Assembly: GCF_014901205.1 (NCBI RefSeq)
Contig: NZ_JACNMU010000002.1
Span: 478,251-542,250, forward strand
DNA: 64,000 nucleotides
Direction: 5' to 3'
From: Meridianimarinicoccus sp. MJW13
Lineage (GTDB): Bacteria; Pseudomonadota; Alphaproteobacteria; Rhodobacterales; Rhodobacteraceae
The notes beneath the pieces were generated by a model, which saw only the letters and a list, made by a program, of their open reading frames with translations, had not been told where the DNA came from and made no database searches. The number at the start of each line of letters is the position of its first letter. Position 1 is the first letter of the stretch. Below, in pieces: positions 7,812-16,421 of the stretch. The translations under genes and the position numbers were made by a program.

Positions 7812-9038
7812 TCAGTTGCGCTGTGCTGTCAGGCTGACCGAGACGGTAACCGGGAAACCCAGCGTGGCCTCATCCTTGTAGGTGGCTGTGCCGATGTCGA
7901 AGTCGCGGCGGTCCAGCGTCGTCTGGCCTGTCATTTCAGCAGTATCGCCGGTCAGGGTCAGATCGAAGGGCAGGGTGACCGGCACGTCGGCACCTTTCAG
8001 GCTGAGCGTGCCCTCGGCCAGATACCTGCCGTCGTCGCCGGCGCGCAGGGTGGCGGTAAACCGTGCGGTGGGGAATTGCGCGGCATCGAAGAACTCGGGC
8101 TTCACGGCTTCGGCCGTGACCGAGCCGAGGGTGACCGAGCCGATGGCGATATCGACCGCGACGGTGCCCAGATCCGGACCCGGCGCCTCGGGATCAAACG
8201 CGATGCTGGCCGACCAGTCGGAAAAACTGCCTTCCACATCGGCGCCGAATTGCACCACGCTCAGCCCCAAGGTGCCGCCTTGAACGGTCCAGCCGGTGGC
8301 GGCGGGCGCAACCGGTGCCGGGGCCAGTGCGATGGCGGGGGACTCGGTCTGCGCCGCGCGGGGCCAGCCCAGGGCGGTGCCGGCGGTCATGGCCACGGCC
8401 CAGATCATCAGTGCCATCCAGAACGGGCTGCGGCTGTGTTCGCCGCTGTCCCGCCCGGCCTCGACCCGCCCCGGCAGCATCCGTGCCAGCGTCAGATCGC
8501 GGTCGATGACCTGATGTTTCACCGCGCCGACAATGTGCAGCAGCACGGCGATGCCAAGGACTTTGGTGAAGACCAGATGCCAGCCCTCGAATACATGCGC
8601 GACGGCATCATCCTTGGGCACGAAGGGCAGCGACTGGCCGAACGGCCACCAGATCGGCGCGAAGCCGGTGGTTGCGGCATGGTGAATCCAGCCCGACAGC
8701 GGCACCAGAATCAGCCCGGCATACAGCAGCCAGTGCACAAGCTCGGCCATAAAATGCTCGATCCGGCGGTCAGGATGCAGCGGGTGCGGCTTGGTCTGGG
8801 TCAGCGCCCAGAGGATCCGTGCCAGCGCCACGAAGAAGACGGTCACGCCGACAGTCTTGTGCAGGCTGAACAGCACGCCCTTGACCAGCAGGGCTTGCGA
8901 GCTGTCGTAGGGCCAGCTGTTGGCGATCATGCCCAGGGGAAAGGCAGTCAGGATCAACAGCGCGGTGAGCCAGTGAAACATCTTGGTCACATTGCCATAG
9001 GCGTAGGCGGAATTGCCAAGGGGGGTGGCGTCGGACAT
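7812..9038 (-). CDS. Cytochrome b561 fused to a YceI domain
   Basis: A 408-residue membrane protein with two modules. Residues about 15-190 are a cytochrome b561 / Ni-Fe-hydrogenase type di-haem b domain with four membrane helices and candidate haem histidines in MFHWLTALLIL, FSLHKTVGVTVFF, LVHWLLYAGLILVPLSGWIHHAA and GWHLVFTKVLGIAVLLHIVGAVKH. A fifth hydrophobic helix (WMALMIWAVAMTAGTALGW, about 205-225) and an Ala/Pro linker lead to a C-terminal YceI barrel (about 245-408), which would sit in the periplasm. Such enzymes are thought to link periplasmic lipid or quinone chemistry to the membrane quinol pool; the real substrate is unknown. It faces a standalone yceI gene. Confidence 0.9.
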   Translation of the reverse strand: MSDATPLGNSAYAYGNVTKMFHWLTALLILTAFPLGMIANSWPYDSSQALLVKGVLFSLHKTVGVTVFFVALARILWALTQTKPHPLHPDRRIEHFMAELVHWLLYAGLILVPLSGWIHHAATTGFAPIWWPFGQSLPFVPKDDAVAHVFEGWHLVFTKVLGIAVLLHIVGAVKHQVIDRDLTLARMLPGRVEAGRDSGEHSRSPFWMALMIWAVAMTAGTALGWPRAAQTESPAIALAPAPVAPAATGWTVQGGTLGLSVVQFGADVEGSFSDWSASIAFDPEAPGPDLGTVAVDIAIGSVTLGSVTAEAVKPEFFDAAQFPTARFTATLRAGDDGRYLAEGTLSLKGADVPVTLPFDLTLTGDTAEMTGQTTLDRRDFDIGTATYKDEATLGFPVTVSVSLTAQRN

Positions 9039-9055
9039 GAACGATCTCCGTCAGG

Positions 9056-9074
9056 TAGCTTTCCGGGGAAGCTA
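9056..9074. promoter_or_regulatory. Short inverted repeat in the region between the b561-YceI gene and fabD
   Basis: TAGCTT (9056-9061) and AAGCTA (9069-9074) form a 6-bp inverted repeat 18 bases upstream of the b561-YceI start. It could be an operator or a leader hairpin for that gene; there is no further support. Confidence 0.25.
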
Positions 9075-9216
9075 GAGCATTTGTGTGCAGGCCAAAACCG
9101 CGCTGTCCGCACAGGACCCCTGCGGGGATGCGCGCGGGTCTGCCGGATTGCGCGCCCTGCATCGCTGGGCTATCCCGACGGGCAACCAGTGTTCACAGAA
9201 CCGCGACGGAGGAGCC

Positions 9217-10146
9217 ATGAGCCGCGCATTTGTATTCCCCGGACAGGGGGCCCAGGCGATCGGAATGGGACAGGCCCTGGCAGAGGCCTATCCGGCCGCC
9301 AAGGCGGTGTTCGACGAGGTCGACGAGGCTCTGGGCGAAAAGCTCTCCGAGTTGATCTGGACCGGCGATATCGAAACCCTGACCCTGACCCAGAACGCAC
9401 AGCCGGCGCTGATGGCCTGTTCGCTGGCCGCCGTGCGGGCGCTGGAAGCCGAAGGTGTGGCCATTGCCGACGGGGCTTTCGTGGCCGGGCATTCGCTGGG
9501 CGAGTATTCGGCGCTGGCCGCCGCCGGGGCACTGAGCGTCACCGACACCGCGCGCCTGCTGCGCATCCGTGGCAAGGCGATGCAGGCTGCCGTACCGGTG
9601 GGCCAGGGCGCCATGGCCGCGATCCTGGGGCTGGACCTGGCCGCCGTCACCGAGGTGGCCGAGGCCGCCGCGCAAGGCGAGGTCTGCCAGGCCGCCAATG
9701 ACAATGATCCCGCGCAGGTCGTGGTCTCGGGCCACAAGGCGGCCGTCGAGCGGGCCACGGTGCTGGCCAAGGAGAAGGGCGCCAAGCGGGCGTTGCTGCT
9801 GCCGGTTTCGGCCCCGTTCCACTGCGCCCTGATGCAGCCCGCCGCCGATGTGATGGCCGGGGCTCTGGCCGATGTGACCATCGCTGCCCCCGTGGCGCCG
9901 CTGGTGGCCAATGTGACCGCGCAGGCAACCTCGGACCCCGAAGCGATCCGGGCGCAGCTGATCACCCAGGTGACCGGGGCGGTGCGCTGGCGCGAAAGCG
10001 TGCAGTTCATGGCCGCCAATGGCGTGACCGAGGTTTGGGAAGTGGGCGCGGGCAAGGCCCTGTCCGGCATGATCCGCCGCATCGAACGGTCCATCGCCTG
10101 CACCGCCATTTCGACCCCCGACGACATCAAGGCCACGCTCGCCTGA
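9217..10146 (+). CDS. fabD: Malonyl-CoA:ACP transacylase
   Basis: FabD moves malonyl groups from CoA to acyl carrier protein, feeding fatty acid elongation. The 309-residue product shows FVFPGQGAQ at the N-terminus, the nucleophile serine at residue 93 in GHSLGEYSAL, the catalytic histidine at 202 (SAPFHCALM), and the C-terminal EVGAGKALSGMIRR. The frame is open for 44 codons upstream, but ATG 9217 has a GGAGGAG ribosome binding site 4-6 bases ahead and matches the family start. It heads fabD-fabG-acpP, with fabG 23 bases downstream. Confidence 0.97.
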   Translation: MSRAFVFPGQGAQAIGMGQALAEAYPAAKAVFDEVDEALGEKLSELIWTGDIETLTLTQNAQPALMACSLAAVRALEAEGVAIADGAFVAGHSLGEYSALAAAGALSVTDTARLLRIRGKAMQAAVPVGQGAMAAILGLDLAAVTEVAEAAAQGEVCQAANDNDPAQVVVSGHKAAVERATVLAKEKGAKRALLLPVSAPFHCALMQPAADVMAGALADVTIAAPVAPLVANVTAQATSDPEAIRAQLITQVTGAVRWRESVQFMAANGVTEVWEVGAGKALSGMIRRIERSIACTAISTPDDIKATLA

Positions 10147-10169
10147 GCCGAGCAAAAGAAGGAAGTCAC

Positions 10170-10907
10170 ATGTTTGATCTGACCGGAAAAACCGCGCTCG
10201 TCACCGGCGCCTCGGGCGGCATCGGGGCCGAGATCGCCCGCACCCTGCACGCCGCCGGCGCCACCGTCGGCCTGTCGGGCACCCGTGTTGAGCCGCTGGA
10301 GGCGCTGGCCGCGGACCTGGGCGAACGTGCCCATGTTCTGCCCTGCAACCTGAGCGACGCCGAGGCAGTCAACGCCCTGCCGAAACAGGCGGTCGAGGCC
10401 ATGGGCGGCGTCGATATCCTTGTGAACAACGCCGGCATAACCCGCGACAACCTGTTCATGCGCATGTCCGAAGAGGAATGGGCATCGGTGCTGGAGGTCA
10501 ATCTCACCTCGGCCTTCCGTCTGAGCAAGGGCGTGCTGCGCGGCATGATGAAGAAACGCTGGGGCCGCATCGTCAACATCAGCTCGGTGGTGGGTGCCAC
10601 CGGCAATCCCGGTCAGGGCAACTACGCCGCGTCCAAGGCGGGGCTGGTGGGCATGTCGAAATCGCTGGCCTATGAGGTCGCCAGCCGCGGCATCACCGTC
10701 AACGCCGTGGCGCCGGGGTTCATCACCACCGCCATGACCGACAAGCTGAACGACGACCAGAAGGGCGCAATCCTGGGCCAGATCCCGGCCGGACGCATGG
10801 GCGAGGCCAGCGAAATCGCGGCAGCGGTTCTGTATCTGGCCAGTGCGGAGTCCGGCTACACCACGGGCGCCGTGCTGCATGTCAACGGTGGCATGGCGAT
10901 GATCTGA
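10170..10907 (+). CDS. fabG: 3-oxoacyl-ACP reductase
   Basis: FabG is the NADPH-dependent ketoreductase of fatty acid elongation, a tetrameric short-chain dehydrogenase. The 245-residue product carries the cofactor motif TGASGGIG (residues 12-19), NNAG (86-89), and the catalytic set Ser139, Tyr152 and Lys156 (NYAASKAG). The typical C-terminal LHVNGGMAMI is intact. A ribosome binding site AAGGA precedes ATG 10170. Its place between fabD and acpP makes FabG assignment secure over other short-chain dehydrogenases. Confidence 0.97.
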   Translation: MFDLTGKTALVTGASGGIGAEIARTLHAAGATVGLSGTRVEPLEALAADLGERAHVLPCNLSDAEAVNALPKQAVEAMGGVDILVNNAGITRDNLFMRMSEEEWASVLEVNLTSAFRLSKGVLRGMMKKRWGRIVNISSVVGATGNPGQGNYAASKAGLVGMSKSLAYEVASRGITVNAVAPGFITTAMTDKLNDDQKGAILGQIPAGRMGEASEIAAAVLYLASAESGYTTGAVLHVNGGMAMI

Positions 10908-10932
10908 GGATGAACGGGGACGGCGAAAGCGT

Positions 10933-10960
10933 TTGCCTTCCCCATTCCATATGCTATAGG
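10933..10960 (+). promoter_or_regulatory. Possible promoter of acpP
   Basis: -35 TTGCCT (10933-10938), a 16-base spacer and -10 TATAGG (10955-10960) in the 179-base gap between fabG and acpP. A separate acpP promoter is common because carrier protein is needed in large amounts. The transcript would have a leader of about 120 bases. Confidence 0.4.
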
Positions 10961-11086
10961 CCTCGCAACTTGCCCGGGGGCAGGGACCCATTTCTGGGAA
11001 AAGTTGAAGGCCCAGTGGCCTGAAGTGGCTCTTTGGAGCTGTTGATCAAGAACGGGCAAGACCCCGAAAGACATAGAGGATATGAC

Positions 11087-11320
11087 ATGAGCGACATCGC
11101 AGATCGCGTGAAGAAGATCGTTGTCGAGCACCTGGGCGTGGAAGAAGGCAAGATCACCGAAGGTGCCTCTTTCATCGATGACCTGGGCGCCGACAGCCTG
11201 GACACCGTGGAACTGGTGATGGCTTTCGAAGAAGAGTTCGGCATCGAGATCCCGGACGACGCAGCCGAAACCATCCAGACCTTCGGCGACGCGGTGAAGT
11301 TCATCACCGAAGCCTCCTGA
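11087..11320 (+). CDS. acpP: Acyl carrier protein
   Basis: The 77-residue acidic carrier holds growing acyl chains on a phosphopantetheine arm attached to Ser37 in the motif [19 protein letters not shown]. The three-helix fold and length are standard. ATG 11087 has an AGAGGA ribosome binding site; a longer in-frame start at 11033 lacks support. It follows fabG in the classical fab order, but fabF is not in the window, since a terminator follows directly. Confidence 0.98.
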   Translation: MSDIADRVKKIVVEHLGVEEGKITEGASFIDDLGADSLDTVELVMAFEEEFGIEIPDDAAETIQTFGDAVKFITEAS

Positions 11321-11350
11321 GGCACAAGCGCGATCATCGCGAAACGACGG

Positions 11351-11376
11351 GCGGTCCCACTGGGGCCGCTTTTTTC
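11351..11376 (+). terminator. Rho-independent terminator after acpP
   Basis: GCGGTCCC (11351-11358) pairs with GGGGCCGC (11362-11369), including one G-T wobble, and is followed by TTTTTT. Confidence 0.88.
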
Positions 11377-11396
11377 GTTTGGGGCGGTACTTTCGT

Positions 11397-11456
11397 TGGG
11401 GGCGCTGCCCCCGCGACCTGACGGTCGCTCCCCCGGAGTATTTAGGCCAAAAAGAA
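11397..11456 (+). repeat. Dispersed intergenic repeat, copy 1
   Basis: A hairpin GGGGGC-GCT-GCCCCC (11398-11412) is followed by GGAGTATTT and CCAAAAAGAA (11435-11455). The same end block recurs at 34207, 40897, 51071 and 62711. This copy lies between the acpP terminator and the reverse dcd gene. Confidence 0.7.
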
Positions 11457-11509
11457 ACTGTGGGCGTCTTTCCGGGCCGCCGCCGCCCGAAGCGTTGGAG
11501 GGGGCGGGA

Positions 11510-12601
11510 TTAGCGGAAGTGCTTGGAGAGCTTCAGGCCCTGGCCCTGGTAGTTCGATTTGATCTCGGCGCCGTAGAGGCGGGCGGGCTGTTCGCTCATC
11601 CGTTCATAGACCAGCCGCCCGACCCTTTGCCCGTGTTCCAGCAGGAAGGGCGATTCGTGGCAGCGCACTTCGAGCACGCCGCGCGAGCCTTTGCCACCGG
11701 CGCTGGCATGACCGAAGCCCGGATCGAAGAACCCGGCGTAATGCACGCGGAACTCGCCCATCAGCGCCATGTAGGGGGCCATCTCGGCGGCGTAATCCGG
11801 CGGGATCGTGACCGCTTCCTGGCTGACGAGGATGTAGAAAGCGCCGGGATCGAGGATCAGACCGTCGCCGTCGCTGTGCAATTCGTCCCAGAAATCCGCG
11901 CGGTCATAGGCGCCGATCCGGTCCAGGTCGATGACCCCGGCATGGGGCTTGGCGCGGTAGCCCACAACGCCGTCTTCGCGCGGCCGCAAATCGACGGAGA
12001 ACCCGAGACCCTGATCGATATGGGCCGGACCGTCCACCAGCGGTTCGGCGGCGTGCAGGGCGGTGAGGGCGGCGTCGTCCAGTTCGGCCTTGCCGGCGCG
12101 AAAGCGGATCTGGTTCAGGCGCATGCCGGCGCGCACCAGCACCGAGAAGCTGCGCGGGCAGATCTCGGCATAGAGCGGGCCGGAATAGCCTTCGGCGATG
12201 CGGTCGAACTCGCTGCCCTTGTCGGTGATGACGCGGGTCAGAAGGTCGAGCCGTCCGGTGGAGCTTTTGGCATTGGCGACGGCGGTGATGCCAACGGGCA
12301 GGGCCAGGGATTCCATCAGTGGCACCAGATAGACGCAGCCCTTTTCCAGCACCGCGCCGGCCTCCAGGTCCATGCGGTGCATTTCGAAGCGGCCCAGCCG
12401 GTCGGCAACGCAAGCCTGGCTGCCGGGCAGGAAGGAGGCGCGTACCCGGTAGGCGACACGGCCCAGCCGCAGGTCCAGCGAGGCCGGTTGGTACTGGTCT
12501 TCGAGAATCGCGGGATCGCCGGTGATCTCGCCCCGGTCCACCATGGTGCGGAGGGTCTGGATCGGCAGGACGCCCTGGCGGGCGGGGCTCGGGTCGGTCA
12601 T
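11510..12601 (-). CDS. dcd: Double-length 2'-deoxycytidine 5'-triphosphate deaminase
   Basis: dCTP deaminase supplies dUTP for thymidylate synthesis. This protein has 363 residues, nearly twice the usual 190, and contains two dUTPase/Dcd-like folds in tandem. The first half carries the classical block NAKSSTGRLDLLTRVI, then SEFDRIAEGYSGPLYAEICPRSFSVLVRAGMRLNQIRF (about residues 109-167). The second half repeats the layout with FFDPGFGH and GVLEVRCHESPFLLEHGQRVGRLVYERM (about 288-335). This long form is the usual Dcd annotation in Rhodobacteraceae. It is transcribed towards acpP. The gene starts 25 bases after the terminator of tRNA-Pro, so it needs its own promoter or read-through. Confidence 0.9.
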   Translation of the reverse strand: MTDPSPARQGVLPIQTLRTMVDRGEITGDPAILEDQYQPASLDLRLGRVAYRVRASFLPGSQACVADRLGRFEMHRMDLEAGAVLEKGCVYLVPLMESLALPVGITAVANAKSSTGRLDLLTRVITDKGSEFDRIAEGYSGPLYAEICPRSFSVLVRAGMRLNQIRFRAGKAELDDAALTALHAAEPLVDGPAHIDQGLGFSVDLRPREDGVVGYRAKPHAGVIDLDRIGAYDRADFWDELHSDGDGLILDPGAFYILVSQEAVTIPPDYAAEMAPYMALMGEFRVHYAGFFDPGFGHASAGGKGSRGVLEVRCHESPFLLEHGQRVGRLVYERMSEQPARLYGAEIKSNYQGQGLKLSKHFR

Positions 12602-12625
12602 GGGCGCGGCAGATCTCCTTCAGGC

Positions 12626-12662
12626 AAAAGGCCCGCACCCGGAACCGGGTACGGGCCTTTTT
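12626..12662 (-). terminator. Terminator of tRNA-Pro, just ahead of dcd
   Basis: A long hairpin: AAGGCCCG (12628-12635) with CGGGCCTT (12652-12659) and ACCCGG (12637-12642) with CCGGGT (12645-12650), separated by a 1x1 mismatch. On the minus strand it directly follows the tRNA 3' end and ends in TTTTG. Confidence 0.8.
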
Positions 12663-12664
12663 GA

Positions 12665-12742
12665 TGGTCGGGCCAGCGAGATTCGAACTCACGACCTTCC
12701 GTCCCCCAGACGGACGCGCTAACCAGGCTGCGCCATGGCCCG
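12665..12742 (-). tRNA. tRNA-Pro, anticodon GGG
   Basis: A 78-base tRNA on the minus strand. Acceptor stem CGGGCCA pairs with TGGCCCG, followed by A and encoded CCA (12667-12665). The anticodon stem TCCGT/ACGGA encloses CTGGGGG, with anticodon GGG at 12707-12705. The D-arm GGCGCAGCCTGGTTAGCGC and T-arm GGTTCGAATC-type sequences (GAGTTCGAATCTC) are normal. Confidence 0.96.
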
Positions 12743-12817
12743 ACGTTCGCGCTGTTTATCATTTCTGGGCGGCAGGGCAAGGCGGAAGATCGCAAAAAAT
12801 GCAGCCCCGAACCCGGC

Positions 12818-13576
12818 TCACCAAGGCCGGCTTTGCAGGGCCTGCAGGCGCGTGGCGGCGTCGCGCAGTACGGCGCGATGGGCGGCGGGCAGTTGGGCGG
12901 GCACAAGGGCGCGCAGGGCGTGGCTGGTGCCCGGCAGATAGGGGACCGGGGACAGGGGCGGAACCTCGAACGGCCGTGCGGTCTGGGGGGGCGTGGCCTC
13001 GGGATCGGCCGGGGCGTCTGCAGGCGCCTCGGCCGGGGATGCCGGGCTGCTGGCGAAGGTGCCACTTTGATCCTCGGCCGGGTCGGCGTCTTCGCTGTCG
13101 TCGAAGAAGAACCCGATGGGCGGGATATCGTCGTCCTGCGCCCCAGGGCGTGCGTCGGTCGGCGCGGGCTTTTTTGGAAGAAGTTCGGAGGGGGGCGGCG
13201 GCGTCCCGGCATCCGGGGCCTCTGCCGTGGGCGGCGGGGCCGCGCTTTCCGGCGTCGCGGCGGTGGGGGTCGCGGCGGTGGTGCCGCTGCCGGCCTTCAG
13301 ATCCAGCGCCGGGCTGAAGGCCGCGATGGCAACCGTGCCTTCGGTTTGCAGGCGTTCCTGCACCGACTTGATGGTGTGGCCTTCGGTGTGCAGCAGATGC
13401 TTGATGCCGCCCAGAAGCCGCATGTCATCGGGGCGATAGTAACGCCGCCCGCCGGCCCGCTTGACCGGTGCAATCTCGGGGAAACGGCTTTCCCAGAACC
13501 GCAGGACATGGGCGGGGGTGTCCAGCCACTTGGCCACCTCGCTGATGGTGCGGAAGGCTTCGGCGGATTTGCGCAT
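12818..13576 (-). CDS. MerR family regulator with a long Pro/Ala/acidic linker
   Basis: A 252-residue transcription regulator. Residues about 8-78 are a MerR-type winged helix ([43 protein letters not shown]), in which the helix-turn-helix and the RRYYR wing are clear. A linker of about 120 residues made mostly of Ala, Pro, Thr, Asp and Glu follows, then a short helical C-terminal part ([28 protein letters not shown]). No metal or drug binding cysteines are present, so the signal is unknown. It starts 12 bases after ihfA and belongs to the rpmF-plsX-fabH-ihfA-merR operon, an arrangement conserved in alphaproteobacteria. Its targets are not known to me. Confidence 0.9.
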   Translation of the reverse strand: MRKSAEAFRTISEVAKWLDTPAHVLRFWESRFPEIAPVKRAGGRRYYRPDDMRLLGGIKHLLHTEGHTIKSVQERLQTEGTVAIAAFSPALDLKAGSGTTAATPTAATPESAAPPPTAEAPDAGTPPPPSELLPKKPAPTDARPGAQDDDIPPIGFFFDDSEDADPAEDQSGTFASSPASPAEAPADAPADPEATPPQTARPFEVPPLSPVPYLPGTSHALRALVPAQLPAAHRAVLRDAATRLQALQSRPW

Positions 13577-13588
13577 CGGTGTCGCGGA

Positions 13589-13891
13589 TCAGCGCTTGTT
13601 GCCCTGGGCCACGCGTTCCTTCATCAGGTGCGAGGGCCGGAAGGTCAGAACGCGGCGCGGGTGGATCGGCACTTCTTCCCCGGTCTTGGGATTGCGGCCC
13701 ACGCGGGCGGCCTTGTCGCGCACGTTGAAGGTGCCGAAAGACGATATCTTCACCGACTCGCCATCAACCAGCGCATCGCTGAGATGGTCGAGAACCGATT
13801 CCACAAGCTGTGCGGATTCGTTTCGGGACAGGCCGACCTCGCGAAAAACGGCTTCGCTCAGGTCCATGCGGGTCAGGGTCTTGCCAGTCAT
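13589..13891 (-). CDS. ihfA: Integration host factor alpha subunit
   Basis: IHF is a heterodimer that bends DNA sharply at specific sites and helps transcription, recombination and replication. The 100-residue product has the HU/IHF fold: N-terminal helices ([32 protein letters not shown]), [30 protein letters not shown] (the DNA-binding arm with the proline of GRNPKTGE), and RRVLTFRPS. The basic arm and length fit IhfA rather than HU. ATG 13891 was chosen from family alignment; longer in-frame starts run into the fabH spacer. Confidence 0.95.
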   Translation of the reverse strand: MTGKTLTRMDLSEAVFREVGLSRNESAQLVESVLDHLSDALVDGESVKISSFGTFNVRDKAARVGRNPKTGEEVPIHPRRVLTFRPSHLMKERVAQGNKR

Positions 13892-13979
13892 CACTCGTCT
13901 CCAGGTCCGAGAGCAGGATAGAGAGAGGCCCGAAAGCCTGTCAATGCCTTTGGTGTCAATGGCTTGAGTCGCGCGGCTT

Positions 13980-14951
13980 TTACCAGCGAAAGACCACCGA
14001 ACCCCATGCCAGGCCGCCGCCGATGGCTTCGACGACCACAAGGTCGCCGGGTTTGATCTGGCCGCGGGCCTTGCCCACGGACAGGGCGAGGGGAATCGAC
14101 GCCGCCGAAGTGTTGCCGTGGTCCTGCACCGTCACGACCACGCGCTCCATCGGAACCCCCATCTTCTGGGCGGTGGCCTTGATGATGCGCAGGTTGGCCT
14201 GATGCGGCACGATCCAGTCCACGTCAGCGCCGGTCATTCCCAGCTTTTCCAGCGCAGTATGGGCAGTGCTGGCCAGTTTCTCGACGGCATGGCGGAACAC
14301 TTCCTTGCCCTGCATGCGCAGGTGGCCGGTGGTATGGGTCGAGACGCCGCCGTCGACGTAAAGGATATCGCGGTAGCGGCCGTCGGAATTCAGGTCGCTG
14401 GCAAGGATGCCGCGGTCGGCATTGCTTCCGTCACCTTCGACGCGTTCCAGAACCAGGGCCCCGGCGCCGTCGCCGAACAGCACGCAGGTGCCGCGGTCGG
14501 TCCAGTCCATGATCCGGCTGAAGGTTTCGGCGCCGATCACCAGAACGCGTTCGGCCTGTCCCGACAGGATCAGACCGTTGGCATTGGTCAGGGCGAAGAC
14601 GAAACCGGCGCAGACTGCCTGTACGTCATAGGCGAACCCGCCGGTCATGCCGATCTTGTCCTGCACCATTGTGGCAGCGGAGGGAAAGGTCAGATCCGCG
14701 GTGGAGGTCGCCAGTACGATCGCGTCGATATCATCGGGCCCAAGCCCGGCATCCGCAAGGGCGGCTTCGGCGGCCTTGGCCGCCATGTCCGAAGTGGTTT
14801 CGCCTTCGGCTGCGAAATGCCGCCGCTCGATCCCGGATCGCGACCGGATCCATTCATCGGAGGAGTCCAGAGTTGCCGCGAACTCGCTGTTTTCGAATAC
14901 TTTTTCGGGGAGGTAGTGGCCAACTCCCCGAATTGCGGCGCGTGTTGTCAT
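13980..14951 (-). CDS. fabH: 3-oxoacyl-ACP synthase III (KASIII)
   Basis: FabH starts fatty acid synthesis by condensing acetyl-CoA with malonyl-ACP. The 323-residue thiolase-fold enzyme has catalytic Cys114 ([12 protein letters not shown]), His250 ([11 protein letters not shown]) and Asn280 ([11 protein letters not shown]), the complete triad. Length is normal. Its ATG overlaps the plsX stop codon (ATGA, 14948-14951), so the two are translationally coupled. plsX-fabH is the standard order. Confidence 0.98.
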   Translation of the reverse strand: MTTRAAIRGVGHYLPEKVFENSEFAATLDSSDEWIRSRSGIERRHFAAEGETTSDMAAKAAEAALADAGLGPDDIDAIVLATSTADLTFPSAATMVQDKIGMTGGFAYDVQAVCAGFVFALTNANGLILSGQAERVLVIGAETFSRIMDWTDRGTCVLFGDGAGALVLERVEGDGSNADRGILASDLNSDGRYRDILYVDGGVSTHTTGHLRMQGKEVFRHAVEKLASTAHTALEKLGMTGADVDWIVPHQANLRIIKATAQKMGVPMERVVVTVQDHGNTSAASIPLALSVGKARGQIKPGDLVVVEAIGGGLAWGSVVFRW

Positions 14952-16063
14952 TTCTGGGTTCCGTATACCTGTCCGGACGTCCCGCCACCTTGGCCCGTGT
15001 CGGACAGGGATGCAACCCGTGCCGCGATGCGCTCCGGGAAATCGGCCTGCCCCAGTTCGGCGGCCAGCTTGATCGCAGCGGCGATCCCGGTCGCATCGGC
15101 GGACCCGTGGGATTTCACCACAGTGCCGTTCAGGCCCAGGAACACCCCGCCGTTGACCTGGCGCGGATCGATCCGCTTGGCCAGACGCCGCAACGAGGTG
15201 ATTGCCAGTAGCGCTGCAAACCGCGACAGGATGGTGTGGTTGAAAGCTTCGCGCAGAAGTTCGCGGATCAGCTTGGCGGTGCCCTCGCCGGTTTTCAGGG
15301 CGACGTTGCCGGTGAAGCCGTCGGTCACGATGACATCGACGCGATCGGACGGAATGTCGCCGCCTTCGACGTACCCCACGAAATCGAACTGCGCGGTTTC
15401 CGAAGCGGCGGCAATCATGTCATGGGCCAGCTTCAGCTCGGCCCGGCCCTTGTGCTCTTCGGTGCCGACGTTCAGCAGGCCGATACGCGGGCGCGGCAGG
15501 CCCAGTCCGACGCGGGCATAGGAGGTGCCCATCAGCGCATATTGCAGAAGGTCTTCGGCGTCGGCGCGAATGTCGGCGCCCACGTCCAGCATCACGTTGA
15601 ACCCGCCGGGATTGCGCGACGGCCAGAGGCAGGCAATGGCGGGACGGTTGATGCCGGGGATCTTGCGCAGGCGCACCATGGACATGGCCATCAGCGCGCC
15701 GGTGTTGCCGCAAGATACGCAGACCTGCGCCTCGCCATCCCGCACGGTTTCGATGGCCGACCACATGGAGGTGCCCTTGCCGTTGCGCATGGCATGGCTG
15801 GGCTTGGCGTCCATGGTCACGACACCTTCGGCATCACGCACCTTGCAGCGGCCCGACAGGTCACGCCTTTTGGCGACCAGCGGTTCCAGCTTGGATGCGG
15901 CCCCATGGACCAGAAAATGGATATCGGGATTGTCGCGGGCCGCACGGCCCATACCGGCAATGATTGCGCCGGGGCCTCGGTCGCCGCCCATGGCGTCGAC
16001 CGATATCGTAATCGGACCTGATTCGGCACGGACCGAGCCTTGCCGTGTCATCCGTGCCATCAT
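14948..16063 (-). CDS. plsX: Phosphate acyltransferase PlsX
   Basis: PlsX turns acyl-ACP into acyl-phosphate, the acyl donor for PlsY in phospholipid synthesis. The 371-residue product has the N-terminal signature ITISVDAMGGDRGPGAII, the middle CVSCGNTGALMAMSM and the late VVKSHGSADATGIAAAI, which are diagnostic. Three ATG codons (16063, 16060, 16051) lie close together and the ribosome binding site is weak, so the exact start is uncertain by up to 4 residues. It starts 22 bases after rpmF. Confidence 0.97.
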   Translation of the reverse strand: MMARMTRQGSVRAESGPITISVDAMGGDRGPGAIIAGMGRAARDNPDIHFLVHGAASKLEPLVAKRRDLSGRCKVRDAEGVVTMDAKPSHAMRNGKGTSMWSAIETVRDGEAQVCVSCGNTGALMAMSMVRLRKIPGINRPAIACLWPSRNPGGFNVMLDVGADIRADAEDLLQYALMGTSYARVGLGLPRPRIGLLNVGTEEHKGRAELKLAHDMIAAASETAQFDFVGYVEGGDIPSDRVDVIVTDGFTGNVALKTGEGTAKLIRELLREAFNHTILSRFAALLAITSLRRLAKRIDPRQVNGGVFLGLNGTVVKSHGSADATGIAAAIKLAAELGQADFPERIAARVASLSDTGQGGGTSGQVYGTQK

Positions 16064-16085
16064 GGTATCCCGGGTAAGGGGCGGC

Positions 16086-16292
16086 TTATGCCGCGTCGTC
16101 GTCCAGCTCGATTTCTTCCACCAGAGCAACGACTTCACGGTCGTTGTAGTGGCCGCAGGACGGGCACACGTGGTGCGGGCGCTTCAACTCGCCACAGTTG
16201 GTGCATTCGTTCGGGTTCCCGGCGACAAGGGCGTCGTGAGCGCGACGGTTGTTCCGGCGGGACCGCGTGACTTTGTTCTGCTGGACAGCCAT
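16086..16292 (-). CDS. rpmF: 50S ribosomal protein bL32
   Basis: A 68-residue ribosomal protein starting [22 protein letters not shown]. It has four cysteines in CTNC...CPSC spacing (residues about 30-47), a zinc-binding ribbon, so this is the C+ form of L32. The acidic tail [10 protein letters not shown] is typical of alphaproteobacteria. rpmF heads the plsX-fabH-ihfA-merR operon. Confidence 0.98.
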   Translation of the reverse strand: MAVQQNKVTRSRRNNRRAHDALVAGNPNECTNCGELKRPHHVCPSCGHYNDREVVALVEEIELDDDAA

Positions 16293-16362
16293 GTCTCAAC
16301 CTTCGGATAGGGGCGTGGCGGAACTGACCGGTGTCAGTGGCACGCATGGAAATGAAGTCGGT

Positions 16363-16390
16363 CTTCTAGCGGTTTTCCGGTGCCGCGCAA
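16363..16390 (-). promoter_or_regulatory. Possible promoter of the rpmF-plsX-fabH-ihfA-merR operon
   Basis: Minus strand: -35 TTGCGC (16390-16385), 16-base spacer, -10 TAGAAG (16368-16363), about 70 bases before rpmF. An alternative -35 TTGACG lies further upstream. Prediction by eye only. Confidence 0.4.
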
Positions 16391-16421
16391 GCAGTTTTTT
16401 CGGAATCCCGTCAACCGCGTG

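Noticed and set aside
7653..9701. Forward open frame of 682 codons across the b561-YceI gene and fabD
   Set aside because: It crosses two genes with clear families in other frames and mixes their complements.
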